Assembly: GCF_002632465.1 (NCBI RefSeq)
Contig: NZ_NIBS01000010.1
Span: 82,132 to 146,131 of the forward strand
Source: Xenorhabdus budapestensis
GTDB lineage: Bacteria > Pseudomonadota > Gammaproteobacteria > Enterobacterales > Enterobacteriaceae
DNA length: 64,000 nucleotides
Reading direction: 5' to 3'
A program made the translations under genes and the position numbers. Under the pieces are notes generated by a model, which was not told the origin of the DNA, made no database searches, and was given only the letters and a program-made list of their open reading frames with translations. This document shows positions 1-8,858 of the stretch, one piece after another (within the stretch, counting starts at the first letter, position 1; every line of letters begins with the position of its first letter).

Positions 1-65
1 CTGGTAACAAACTGAGGAAGTATTTAGCATGAGCGTCCTACGGGCAAAGCCCCACAGGAACGATC

Positions 66-86
66 ACCACCTCCATAGGAGGTGGT
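66..86. repeat. Strong hairpin next to the truncated permease
   Basis: A perfect 9-bp inverted repeat (ACCACCTCC / GGAGGTGGT) with an ATA loop. It lies just before the point where homology of the downstream permease begins. Hairpins of this kind end many IS200/IS605-type elements, so this may be the end of such an element lying mostly outside the window. No transposase is visible here. It could also be an ordinary terminator, although no T-run follows. Confidence 0.4.
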
Positions 87-131
87 TTAAGAGTGACAAC
101 AAAACGGAAATCGCTTTCTGCGAACAATTGA

Positions 132-761
132 ATGGCTGGGAAACGCTTTCTCTTTTTTTCTATACCGGGCATTGTCTATGGTTACGTCGCCAAGTCGATG
201 AAATCCAATAAAGATGTGGTCGATGCTATGGCACAGTCAATGAGCAACCTGGGCTTATATCTGGTTATTATTTTCTTTGCCTCTCAATTTGTCGCTTTCT
301 TTGGCTGGACTAATATCGGTCAAATTATTGCTGTAAAAGGCGCTAACTTCCTGAATGAAATTAATCTGCACGGCGGTCTGTTATTTATAGGCTTTATTCT
401 GATTTGTGCTTTTATCAATTTGATGATTGGATCAGCGTCTGCACAATGGGCGGTTACTGCACCAATATTTGTCCCCATGCTGATGCTGGCAGGCTACGCC
501 CCGGAGACTATTCAAGCAGCTTATCGTATCGGTGATTCTGTAACCAATATCATCACTCCGATGATGACCTACTTCGGGCTGATTATGGCGATAACGGTGA
601 AATACAAAAAGGATGCCGGTATCGGTACTATGATCTCTATGATGTTACCTTACTCCCTGGTATTTATGGTGGGTTGGTCACTATTCTTCTATGTCTGGGT
701 CTTTGTCCTTGGTTTACCCGTCGGTCCTGGTTCACCAATTTACTATAATCCTGCTAGTTAA
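132..761 (+). pseudogene. AbgT-family permease, C-terminal fragment
   Basis: The 209 residues match the C-terminal part of AbgT-type (p-aminobenzoyl-glutamate) transporters, including the stretches GLYLVIIFFASQFVAFFGWT, INLMIGSASAQW and YRIGDSVTNIITPMM. Family members are about 500 residues with 12-13 membrane segments, so more than half is absent. A TGA lies directly before the ATG at 132, and the preceding 130 bases carry no in-frame permease sequence. The fragment keeps about five hydrophobic segments and cannot be a working transporter by itself. A hairpin at 66-86 near the break suggests loss by insertion or recombination. The family call is firm; the substrate is not known. Confidence 0.75.
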
Positions 762-995
762 TATTCTGTAAGTTAGGTTAATGCTTGCCCTATATATTGA
801 CAGAGCAAGCATTTTCTTCTGGTTATCATTCTCAATATCAAAATACTACTCCATTAATATCAATTAAAAACAATTTTTGTTTGTCATTTCAAAATGTTTT
901 GCCGCAAATTGACTAAAACATTGTTGATATATTATGAATCGGAGGTAGATTAACTTTTGTCCAAATATAAAACCCATTCATAAACAGAGATTACT

Positions 996-2264
996 ATGGA
1001 TACATCTTTTACCACCACCGACTTTCCTGATGATTACTGTAAAAGAATTCGCCAGATGAAACAAATTCTGCGTGAGCAAATCGGTGACGTTGAAACGCTC
1101 TTCTCTCAGGTATGTGACAAAATAGAAAAAGAATTAACCGCAGCCAAAGAAGATGAAAAAAATATGGGTAGCGCCTGGCCTGAAATACATTGGCGTGATA
1201 TGGCAGAAGGTAGAATAACAGAGGAAATCATACAAAAGATTAAGCGCCGTGGCTGTTTGGTCGTCAGGCAAAACTTCCCACAGGATCAGGCAATCGCATG
1301 GGATCAGTCTATGCTTGATTACCTCAATACCAATGAGTTTGAACACTTCTATCAGGGACCAAAGGATAATTATTTCGGTAGTCTTAAAGCATCCCGGCCA
1401 GAAATTTATCCCATTTACTGGTCCCATGCACAGATGCAAGCCAGACAAAGTGAAGAAATTGCGCTGGTACAGTCTTTTCTGAATCACTTATGGAAATTTG
1501 AATCGGATGGAGTGAGATGGTTTGATCCTGATGTCAGTATGATTTATCCCGATCGTATTCGTCGCAGACCACCGGGTACGACATCCAAGGGTCTGGGAGC
1601 TCACACCGATTCAGGAGCTTTGGAACGCTGGTTACAACCAGACTATCAAAACGTGTTCAGAAAAATATTCACCAACCAGTTTGCAGAATACGATCCCTGG
1701 GATGCTGCCTATCGCCCCGATGTACATGAATTCAATAACACAACAAGGTGTTCTGTATTTAGAACATTTCAAGGCTGGACTGCGCTGTCGGATATGTTGA
1801 TCGGTCAGGGACTTCTGCATGTTGTGCCCGTTCCTGAAGCAATGGCCTATATTCTGCTACGCCCACTACTGAATGATGTGCCCGAAGATGAACTATGTGG
1901 TGTGGCTCCCGGCAAAGCACTTCCTATCTCAGAACGATGGCATCCTCATCTTATTCGTGGGTTAAGCAGTATCCCGGCATTACAGGCTGGAGATTCTGTC
2001 TGGTGGCACTGTGATCTAATCCACTCGGTTGCCCCTGTAGAAAATCAACAAGGCTGGGGAAATGTCATGTATATTCCTGCCGCGCCATTGTGTAACAGAA
2101 ATCTGGCCTATGCCCGTCAAGTGACTGAAGCCCTTGAACATGGCACATCTCCACCAGACTTCGCTCAGGAACATTATGAAAAGAATTGGAAAAACCGTTT
2201 CACCGTTGCTGAGTTAAATGCAATTGGCTTACGGGGACTTGGGTTAGAAAATCGGGAATATTGA
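996..2264 (+). CDS. DUF1479 (YbiU-like) putative Fe(II)/2-oxoglutarate oxygenase
   Basis: This 422-residue protein belongs to the DUF1479 family, which includes E. coli YbiU and has a cupin-like oxygenase fold. A metal-binding triad is visible: H203 and D205 in GAHTDSG, and a distal His near 343 in HCDLIHSV. A conserved region near 183-193 (IYPDRIRRRPPG) precedes it. The start ATG follows a purine-rich stretch (acagagatt). The gene stands alone on the plus strand and converges on a GlxA-type regulator 32 bp downstream. The substrate is unknown. Its nearness to a PvcA/Dit1 homologue, a family often paired with 2-oxoglutarate oxygenases, is suggestive, but DUF1479 is not the usual partner. Confidence 0.75.
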   Translation: MDTSFTTTDFPDDYCKRIRQMKQILREQIGDVETLFSQVCDKIEKELTAAKEDEKNMGSAWPEIHWRDMAEGRITEEIIQKIKRRGCLVVRQNFPQDQAIAWDQSMLDYLNTNEFEHFYQGPKDNYFGSLKASRPEIYPIYWSHAQMQARQSEEIALVQSFLNHLWKFESDGVRWFDPDVSMIYPDRIRRRPPGTTSKGLGAHTDSGALERWLQPDYQNVFRKIFTNQFAEYDPWDAAYRPDVHEFNNTTRCSVFRTFQGWTALSDMLIGQGLLHVVPVPEAMAYILLRPLLNDVPEDELCGVAPGKALPISERWHPHLIRGLSSIPALQAGDSVWWHCDLIHSVAPVENQQGWGNVMYIPAAPLCNRNLAYARQVTEALEHGTSPPDFAQEHYEKNWKNRFTVAELNAIGLRGLGLENREY

Positions 2265-2296
2265 GACATAGATTTAAATTATCAAACATGGGATTA

Positions 2297-3274
2297 TCAG
2301 GCATGGAACGCCTTTGCTTTTACCAGATTACGGTAGGCTATTGGAGTCAGCTCAAAATGTTGTTCAAACACCTTACTAAAATAGTGAGGATCCTTAAATC
2401 CCACTAATTGTGCGATATGCAATAAATTCAGGTTATTATCTTTCAATAACTGCTTTGCAGTTAATAAACGGTAATTAAGCATATATTTATGGGGAGAAAC
2501 TCCGACTTGTGCTCTGAAATTACGGGCCAAAGTACTTTCCGATACTCCAACATAACTGGCAATGTCTTTAATGGTGATATGCGATGTTATATTCTGTTTA
2601 ATATAACTTTGGGCTATCGATACCATTTCATCAAACTGTGTGCTACCTCCCACTTGAAAAAATGGCTCTGATTGGAAGTCGGACACTTCATGCATGAAAT
2701 GTTTCTCAATAATTTTAGCTATAGGTGGCCCAAAAAACTGGGAGATAAGGTAAACCAATAGCTCCGTTTGGGAATTAATACTTCTTACACAGTAAATATT
2801 GTCATTATAGGTAATACTTGCCTTACGGTTTATATTCACAGTTGGAAATTGACGTGCAAATTTGTCATAAAAAGCCCAATGGGTTGTTACTGTATTTTTA
2901 TCAAGTAAACCCGCTTGCGCTAACCAAAATACCCCTGTTCCGGTTGCAACAATGACAGCATTATTTTCTTTTTGTCTGCGCAGCCATGAAAGGATATCTT
3001 TCCTGCCAACCATCGCAGGATATGGATTTCCCCACATAGGGGGCAAAAACACTAAATCAAAATCGACAAACTCTGAAAATGTATGGTGAGTATGCAGCAT
3101 AATTTGCGGTATCTGTTGGTCGTTTTTCTTCATATCCCCTACAACAGACATGACAAGCGGCTGTTCTCTCTGCTCTATGTGGTTTCTTAAACTGCTGGCG
3201 CTGTTTAACATATCCGATGCTAACGTAATCCCACTTTGTAACGCTTTATCATATAAGACAAACGCTATATTCAT
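2297..3274 (-). CDS. GlxA-type AraC-family transcriptional regulator
   Basis: A 325-residue regulator with an N-terminal DJ-1/PfpI-like domain (about residues 1-175, with VIVATGTGVFWLAQAGLLD at the nucleophile-elbow position) and a C-terminal AraC DNA-binding domain (about 220-320). The latter has two helix-turn-helix segments, IKDIASYVGVSESTLARNFR and LLHIAQLVGFKDPHYFSKVF. The usual Cys of the elbow is replaced by Gly/Thr, so enzymatic activity is unlikely and the domain is probably a ligand sensor. It converges with the DUF1479 gene and is divergent from the ketoacyl-synthase gene at 3500, which makes the 225-bp gap a likely control region. The inducer is unknown. Confidence 0.85.
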   Translation of the reverse strand: MNIAFVLYDKALQSGITLASDMLNSASSLRNHIEQREQPLVMSVVGDMKKNDQQIPQIMLHTHHTFSEFVDFDLVFLPPMWGNPYPAMVGRKDILSWLRRQKENNAVIVATGTGVFWLAQAGLLDKNTVTTHWAFYDKFARQFPTVNINRKASITYNDNIYCVRSINSQTELLVYLISQFFGPPIAKIIEKHFMHEVSDFQSEPFFQVGGSTQFDEMVSIAQSYIKQNITSHITIKDIASYVGVSESTLARNFRAQVGVSPHKYMLNYRLLTAKQLLKDNNLNLLHIAQLVGFKDPHYFSKVFEQHFELTPIAYRNLVKAKAFHA

Positions 3275-3499
3275 ACTCAGTCTCCAGACATCATGTACGC
3301 TTCTTGCCTATATTCTATGGAATTTCAGGATATTGCCAACAAGCGGTAACCTGAAAAACAACGGGTATATAACATTTGATATTTCAGTTTCGATAGAAAT
3401 AGATCAGATGACAACATTCTCAGTTTTAATGACCAATATATCAGAGTATTAAATTACACCAATTGCTAAACTTCAGAAAAAGCCTTTTTGGAGTTCATA

Positions 3500-5245
3500 A
3501 TGAGTAAATTACCCGTAATTGTTGGTTTAGGTGGTATCAATACGGCTGGAAGAAGTTCTGGATTCCACGGATATAAACGCATCGTATCAAATAGTCTTAA
3601 TGACAAAATAATGAAAGATACATGGAGCGATTTATGTCATCGAATGAATATTATTAATGGAACAGAATCTGTAACAGATACCAAAATTGAACAAGCAAAA
3701 AATGGCACACTAATTAGAAAAATAACTCTTTTCGATACACAGAAAGTGCCAGTTAATAAAATAATAACCGATTCTGCCAAAGACACAGTTCAACTATTAC
3801 AATCGACTTATATTCCACTTTCTATGTCCAGCGCAGGACAATTACCGGAAGGGTTTGAAATAGGAAATTTATATAATGCCCATCACCATCCTCGCGGTTT
3901 ACGTCTTGCAGTATATGGTGCCTCAGATTTACTCAACTCAATCGGGATTTCATGGTCAGATATATCTGCATTAGTAGAGCCTGATCAGGTTTCTGTTTAC
4001 GCCAGCAGTGCATTAGGCCAGGTAGATCAGTTTTCACTATCAGGATTGATCGGTAATCCACTGAATGGCTTGCGCATTAGCTCCAAAATGTTGCCACTCT
4101 CCTTACCGGACATGCCAGCAGATTTTATTAATAGTTATATTATCAATAATATAGGAAGTACGTCTGCCAATATCGGTGCCTGTGCCAGCTTTCTATACAA
4201 TCTTAAACAAGGCGTTAATGACATAAGGCAAGGTAAGGCAAAAGTCTGTTTAGTAGGATGTGCCGAAGCACCTATTACTCCTGAAATTATTGAAGGATTC
4301 CGTGCCATGGGAGCTCTCGCAGAAGACCACCTATTATGTAAATTGGACGGAACCAACACTGTCGACCATCGCCGTGCCTGCCGCCCATTTTCAACGAATG
4401 TCGGGATCACTCTTTCCGAATCATCACAGTTTGTGCTGCTTATGAGTGACGACCTCGCCCTGCAATGTGGTGCTAATATTCTTGGATCGGTGCCTGATGT
4501 TTTCGTGAATGCCGATGCGAACAAAAAATCTATCTCTTCCCCCGGAATCGGTAACTATATCACGATGATGAAAGCCGCTTCCCTTACAGACAGCCTTCTG
4601 GATGGAAAATTACAGCATTCTTACGTTCAGGCACACGGTACAGGGACACCACAAAATAGGGTTACAGAAAGCCACATTATTAATGAAATCGCGAAAGTCT
4701 TTGGCCTCAGCCGCTGGGATGTTACCGCCATTAAGGCATATGTCGGGCACTCTTTTTCTGCCTCTGCCGGTGATCAGTTAGCCAACACGCTAGGCGTTTG
4801 GCAATATGGATGGATACTCGGCATTAAGACAATTGATCACATTGCTGAAGATGTACATTCTTCCAATCTGAACATCTTAATGCAGGATAAGTTTACTGGT
4901 GAACAGGGTAAAGATATGCGTGCCACAATCATTAACTCAAAAGGATTTGGTGGCAATAATGCGAGCGCTGTTATTTTATCTCCACAGCAAACAATGCGAA
5001 TGCTGACTAAAAAACATGGTAATACGGCCATTAGTAACTATCATAAATGCAATCAGATAGTTAAAGACAAAAGTGAAAAACAGGATCAAGCTATTTGCCG
5101 TGGCGAGGAATCTATTATTTACGATTTCGGCAGCTCTGTGATGCAACCCTCAGATATCGAACTTTCACGTCAGGAAGTGAAATTAGCAGGATTCAAACAT
5201 ACTATAAAACTGCCGAATGCAGATGAATTCAGCGAATTTCTGTGA
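3500..5245 (+). CDS. FabY-like beta-ketoacyl synthase
   Basis: The N-terminus (SKLPVIVGLGGINTAGRSSG) resembles FabY of Pseudomonas aeruginosa, a ketoacyl synthase that condenses acetyl-CoA with malonyl-ACP. Counting from the ATG at 3500, the active-site Cys is near 228 (GACASF), with His near 379 (QAHGTGTP), Lys near 412 and His near 417 (AIKAYVGHS), then GFGGNNAS. The length of 581 residues is shorter than FabY (about 630) but well above FabB/FabF (about 410). The ATG at 3500 was chosen over an upstream TTG at 3488 because GGAG sits 6-7 bases before it and it matches the family start. No ACP or other fatty-acid gene is adjacent, so it may act as a stand-alone initiator or in a secondary pathway. 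Confidence 0.8.
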   Translation: MSKLPVIVGLGGINTAGRSSGFHGYKRIVSNSLNDKIMKDTWSDLCHRMNIINGTESVTDTKIEQAKNGTLIRKITLFDTQKVPVNKIITDSAKDTVQLLQSTYIPLSMSSAGQLPEGFEIGNLYNAHHHPRGLRLAVYGASDLLNSIGISWSDISALVEPDQVSVYASSALGQVDQFSLSGLIGNPLNGLRISSKMLPLSLPDMPADFINSYIINNIGSTSANIGACASFLYNLKQGVNDIRQGKAKVCLVGCAEAPITPEIIEGFRAMGALAEDHLLCKLDGTNTVDHRRACRPFSTNVGITLSESSQFVLLMSDDLALQCGANILGSVPDVFVNADANKKSISSPGIGNYITMMKAASLTDSLLDGKLQHSYVQAHGTGTPQNRVTESHIINEIAKVFGLSRWDVTAIKAYVGHSFSASAGDQLANTLGVWQYGWILGIKTIDHIAEDVHSSNLNILMQDKFTGEQGKDMRATIINSKGFGGNNASAVILSPQQTMRMLTKKHGNTAISNYHKCNQIVKDKSEKQDQAICRGEESIIYDFGSSVMQPSDIELSRQEVKLAGFKHTIKLPNADEFSEFL

Positions 5246-5291
5246 ATTTCCAATATAATACATCCAGATAATCCGAAAATTACTTAAAATA

Positions 5292-5330
5292 ATCTGACCG
5301 CCATTAAAACAAAACCAATGGCGGTCAGAT
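5292..5330. terminator. Bidirectional hairpin between fabY-like and ABC-F genes
   Basis: A perfect 14-bp inverted repeat (ATCTGACCGCCATT / AATGGCGGTCAGAT) lies between two convergent genes. No long T-run follows on either side, so termination is inferred from stem strength and position. Confidence 0.6.
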
Positions 5331-5358
5331 ACAGTTAACACAACTTACAGATTACGCG

Positions 5359-7071
5359 TTAAAGCTGTCTGCTTATAATTTCAATCTCCTGTCGCCATTC
5401 CTCTTGCAAGGCGGGCTTTTGATGTTTTGGTCTTCTGCTCAAATCCTCCTGCAACAGCTTCTCCAACTCTATCAGACGTTGCAGTAAAACCTCTTCATCC
5501 CACACCATTGCCGATTCTTGTTTATTGCAATCAGTAAGATGCTGCCGATTTGGTTTCTCTAAATTATCACCCTGTTCGAGCAAAGAATAGATTTCTTCAA
5601 CATTATGATATTCAGTTAACTTACCTTTATTGATCAACCAAAAGCGGTTACAGCTTTGCTCAATAAGACTTCGATCATGGCTGACAATCAAGGCTCCACC
5701 TTTATATTCCTTCAGAGTATCAAAGAGCTCTTCCTTACCCTCCAGATCAAGGTGGTTAGTGGGTTCATCAAGAAACAGCAAATGGTAACGCGCTAATGTT
5801 AACCCTATGAACAATAAACGCGCCCGTTCACCGCCACTCAGTGATGCCACTTTCTGCTGATGCCTTTGATATTCAAAACCTGCGCTGATAAGCGCCCGTT
5901 TACGCTGATCATCACTGGTTGGTGCAAAACGAATTAACGCATCACTCAGTGATTCATCACCCTGAATTTGCTCCAGCGATTGATCGTAGTAACCGAGCTG
6001 ACATTGAGGATGATAATCCACATTCTGCAATGTCTTTTCCAGATATTCTTTATACAACACTTTCAACAAAGTAGACTTACCACAACCGTTGTTACCCAGA
6101 ACAGCGACTCTATCGCCACTCTTGATCTGTTTCGACAGCACATTGAACAAAAGCACATTAGTGCCCAAAGGCATAACAGCCATATGTTCAATATCCAGCA
6201 ATCGGTTAGCTGGTAATGCATCCCCCTGAAGAGTCAGCTTCCATGGAGTGCCTTGAGTGAGTTTAGTTTGTTGCTCAGCCAGACGCTGTTTACGTGCCAG
6301 CATCGTCTTCGCTTTACGAGAAAGATCAGGGCTGTCATAAACCTTACCCCATGTTGCTAACCGTTCAGCACTCTGCTCTAGCCTGTCTATCTCTTTTTGC
6401 TCACTGGCATGACGTTGCAGATCCGTCTGATCACGTTCGAGCAATGCCTGCCTTGCCTGAGAGCAAGCCATACCGAAGTGATATAAGGTTTTATCCCGCA
6501 TGATCCAGGTAATATTAGTCACCCTATCCAATAAAGTCTGATCATGCGATACCAATACAAACGAGCCTTTCCACTGAGACAAAAAAGATTCCAACCATAG
6601 CAGAGAAGTCAGATCCAGATGGTTACTCGGCTCATCCAATAAAAGTAAATCAGGTTGCTGGATCACCGCACGACCAAGTAACAGGCGCATATGTTGCCCA
6701 CCACTAAGATTCCCGATAGGTGTTTGCCAATCCTGTTCGGGGAATCCCAGTTCAGACAACAGAAGCTCGGCTCGCCAAATTTCGTCAACTTTAACTTTCT
6801 CGCTAATAGCCTCTATTAACGTGGCATCATGCAGAGATAAGGGTAAATGCTGTTCGACATACGCCAGAACACAATGATTCGCAATTGTGATCTTACCGCT
6901 GTAATCTTCCAAATTACCGCTAAGTAATTTCATCAGGGTGCTTTTACCACAGCCGTTATGACCGATAAGTCCAATTTTGTCGCCTTTGTTCAGGGTAAAT
7001 GTTATATCCTCAAACAAAGGAGCCGAAGAGAAAGCAATAGAAAGTGATTGTGCAGATAAATAAGTGCTCAT
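5359..7071 (-). CDS. ABC-F family ATPase (ribosome-associated)
   Basis: A 570-residue protein with two ABC ATPase domains and no membrane segments, the ABC-F arrangement. Domain 1 has Walker A GHNGCGKST (about 37-45), signature LSGGQ (122-126) and Walker B LLLLDEPSNHLD (142-153). Domain 2 has GNNGCGKST, LSGGE and LLFLDEPTNHLD. Between them is a charged, probably helical linker (about 205-290), which in ABC-F proteins reaches toward the ribosomal P-site tRNA. ABC-F proteins act in translation quality control or protect ribosomes from antibiotics. I cannot place it in a named subgroup. Its long leader with an upstream ORF, described separately, is typical of antibiotic-inducible members, which favours a resistance role. 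Confidence 0.85.
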   Translation of the reverse strand: MSTYLSAQSLSIAFSSAPLFEDITFTLNKGDKIGLIGHNGCGKSTLMKLLSGNLEDYSGKITIANHCVLAYVEQHLPLSLHDATLIEAISEKVKVDEIWRAELLLSELGFPEQDWQTPIGNLSGGQHMRLLLGRAVIQQPDLLLLDEPSNHLDLTSLLWLESFLSQWKGSFVLVSHDQTLLDRVTNITWIMRDKTLYHFGMACSQARQALLERDQTDLQRHASEQKEIDRLEQSAERLATWGKVYDSPDLSRKAKTMLARKQRLAEQQTKLTQGTPWKLTLQGDALPANRLLDIEHMAVMPLGTNVLLFNVLSKQIKSGDRVAVLGNNGCGKSTLLKVLYKEYLEKTLQNVDYHPQCQLGYYDQSLEQIQGDESLSDALIRFAPTSDDQRKRALISAGFEYQRHQQKVASLSGGERARLLFIGLTLARYHLLFLDEPTNHLDLEGKEELFDTLKEYKGGALIVSHDRSLIEQSCNRFWLINKGKLTEYHNVEEIYSLLEQGDNLEKPNRQHLTDCNKQESAMVWDEEVLLQRLIELEKLLQEDLSRRPKHQKPALQEEWRQEIEIISRQL

Positions 7072-7340
7072 AGATAACTCAAGAATTTTGGGTGCAAAAC
7101 ACCGTTGTCAGATGCTGACAATAATTCTTCGAGCTTGAGTGAAGAGAACTCTAATTTGTGAAGTTACTACTTTATGTTAGTAACTAAATATTTTTTCGCT
7201 CAAGCTAAGATTATCGCAGCGTATGCCACAAACCCTTGAGCGAGCTTCTAATACCAAAGAAGCGAGCGAATAAACGCTGCATAGACATATAGGACCTCCT
7301 TTTTTATCTGGAAAAGTAATGATACTTTCTGGTTATTCGG
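7072..7340 (-). promoter_or_regulatory. Probable translational attenuator upstream of the ABC-F gene
   Basis: On the minus strand, four segments occur in order: S1 at 7235-7242 (inside the leader ORF, codons 16-18), S2 at 7197-7206, S3 at 7123-7139 and S4 at 7078-7087. S1 pairs with S2 over 8 bp (CGCTCAAG/CTTGAGCG). S2 pairs with S3 over 8 bp (AGCTTGAG/CTCAAGCT). S3 pairs with S4 (AAGAATT/AATTCTT, plus CTCAAG/CTTGAG). S4 covers the weak TTGAG ribosome binding site of the ABC-F gene. Two further perfect hairpins lie at 7162-7185 (8 bp) and 7105-7121 (7 bp). A ribosome stalled in the leader ORF would block S1, let S2:S3 form, and free S4. Confidence 0.65.
7211..7288 (-). CDS. Leader peptide of the ABC-F attenuator (25 codons)
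   Basis: The ORF starts with ATG at 7288 and ends with TAA at 7211-7213. An almost perfect ribosome binding site (AGGAGG at 7295-7300) sits 6 bases before the ATG. That is far stronger than the site of the ABC-F gene itself. The peptide is basic and aromatic, starting MSMQRLFARFFGIR. Codons 16-18 carry pairing segment S1, so a ribosome paused around codons 9-14 would cover it. No homologue is recalled. The role as a stalling peptide is inferred from layout, by analogy with erm and antibiotic-resistance ABC-F leaders. Confidence 0.6.
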   Translation of the reverse strand: MSMQRLFARFFGIRSSLKGLWHTLR

Positions 7341-7347
7341 TGGACTA

Positions 7348-7377
7348 ATCATATAGAAAGTCTGCCAGAAAAAGCAA
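7348..7377 (-). promoter_or_regulatory. Candidate sigma70 promoter of the leader/ABC-F transcript
   Basis: On the minus strand, TTGCTT (7372-7377) and TATGAT (7348-7353) are separated by 18 bases. Transcription would start near 7340 and give a leader of about 270 nt before the ABC-F start codon. Confidence 0.45.
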
Positions 7378-7416
7378 ATAAATCAGATGAATTATTTGAA
7401 AAATGCGTTCTGTTTC

Positions 7417-8613
7417 TCATCTATTTTTCGCAGGAGATTCATTCCGATTTATCAAAAGCGCACGAATAAAAAATAACGTTATAGTTAGTAACGTCATTAT
7501 TGTTACAGCCCAAATCAGCCCTTTCCAACCAAGTGCCTCGTAAATTCCCCCAGATGCAAGTGCGAATATCGTTGACACAGTAGCCAGAAGAGTTTCACTC
7601 ACACCCTGAACACGGACTTTACTGATTCCATCAGGCATGCTGTTGATAATATGAGTTCCCCCTAAGAACATCAGGTTCCATCCTAATCCGGCAAAAATCA
7701 GCGGAACTCCGAGAATAACAATTTCTCTTTCATTGGTAAGCCCTATCAGAAAACCGACAAGGTTAAAGAGAGCACCCAACAGAATAATACGATTTGCCCC
7801 CATTCTTGATATCAGCATACCCGTGATAACACCGGGAGCGAACATAGCTACAAGATGAGCACCAATTAATATGCCCGTTTCTGAATTTCCCAAACCATAA
7901 CCGACAGAAGCAATTGAGGCGGCTGACATAACTATCATCATAATTGCATGGCCTAACACCATTGACACAACTCCAAAAAACAAATAGTGGCTTGTGACAA
8001 TAGATGAGAACCCAGTTGCCTGACTAACATCAGCTTCTGCTCGATTAACCGAATATCCGATTTCACGATTAAGTGGAACAAAGGCAAGCACAGCACATCC
8101 TCCAATAACGGACACCAGCGTGTATACCCCAATAAATGGAAGATCGAACCCCAGACTATCTCCTTTTCCATAGAGTTTGCTGCCAATGATGACCCCAATT
8201 ATTCCAGAGGCCAGCAATAAAGAGCTTGCTGTTGCTGCCCGGTGCTTTGGAACGCTTTCAGCAGCAGCATACCGTAAAAAATTAATACCGATCATGGCGA
8301 TACCAATTAAAAAATGCCCACCGAGTAAAAGCATGAAACTGTCTAAATAAATAGCTGCCGCTGAAGCAAATCCACCAAATATCATCGCCATACTGGCCAG
8401 AATAAATCCTGTTCTCCGATCGTAACGTGCCATTAAATTCGACAATGGAATTGAGCAAACACTTCCAGCAACCATTTGTATCGCTATTGGCAATGTTGCA
8501 AGCCAGGCCAATGGGGCAAGATACAGGCCGGCCAAACCTCCAACGGTAAAAAGTAACGGTACCGCACTTTCTAATGCGATATTCCCTAAGATAATTAAAA
8601 TAAAGTTACGCAT
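7417..8613 (-). CDS. MFS transporter, probable efflux permease
   Basis: A 398-residue, highly hydrophobic protein with about 12 predicted membrane segments in two halves. The first cytoplasmic loop has the MFS-type motif NLMARYDRRTGF, a variant of the GxLaDrxGrr motif A. A weaker copy in the second half reads SRMGANRIILLGALFN. It lies downstream of, and in the same direction as, the PvcA/Dit1 homologue with a 245-bp gap, so the two may be cotranscribed or have separate promoters. Adjacency suggests export of that enzyme's product, which is inference. The substrate is unknown. It ends about 40 bp before the ABC-F promoter, also on the minus strand. Confidence 0.8.
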   Translation of the reverse strand: MRNFILIILGNIALESAVPLLFTVGGLAGLYLAPLAWLATLPIAIQMVAGSVCSIPLSNLMARYDRRTGFILASMAMIFGGFASAAAIYLDSFMLLLGGHFLIGIAMIGINFLRYAAAESVPKHRAATASSLLLASGIIGVIIGSKLYGKGDSLGFDLPFIGVYTLVSVIGGCAVLAFVPLNREIGYSVNRAEADVSQATGFSSIVTSHYLFFGVVSMVLGHAIMMIVMSAASIASVGYGLGNSETGILIGAHLVAMFAPGVITGMLISRMGANRIILLGALFNLVGFLIGLTNEREIVILGVPLIFAGLGWNLMFLGGTHIINSMPDGISKVRVQGVSETLLATVSTIFALASGGIYEALGWKGLIWAVTIMTLLTITLFFIRALLINRNESPAKNR

Positions 8614-8858
8614 CTATTCTCCTCTGATAAGAGATATGTACGAATATTTATACTGTTAGTTTATTAAATTTTAAACTACCGATAACTTTATTTTTTGACA
8701 CTATTACCAATAAAAATTTTATTGCCACTAACGCTTTGTTTAATATACCCAATAAGTTTAAAGTTGTAATGAATCTGCAACTTGAAAAATAAAGGGTATA
8801 AATCAATTCTGAGATATTATTCAGTATTAACTAAAACTCTTAGATATTTATTATCAAG

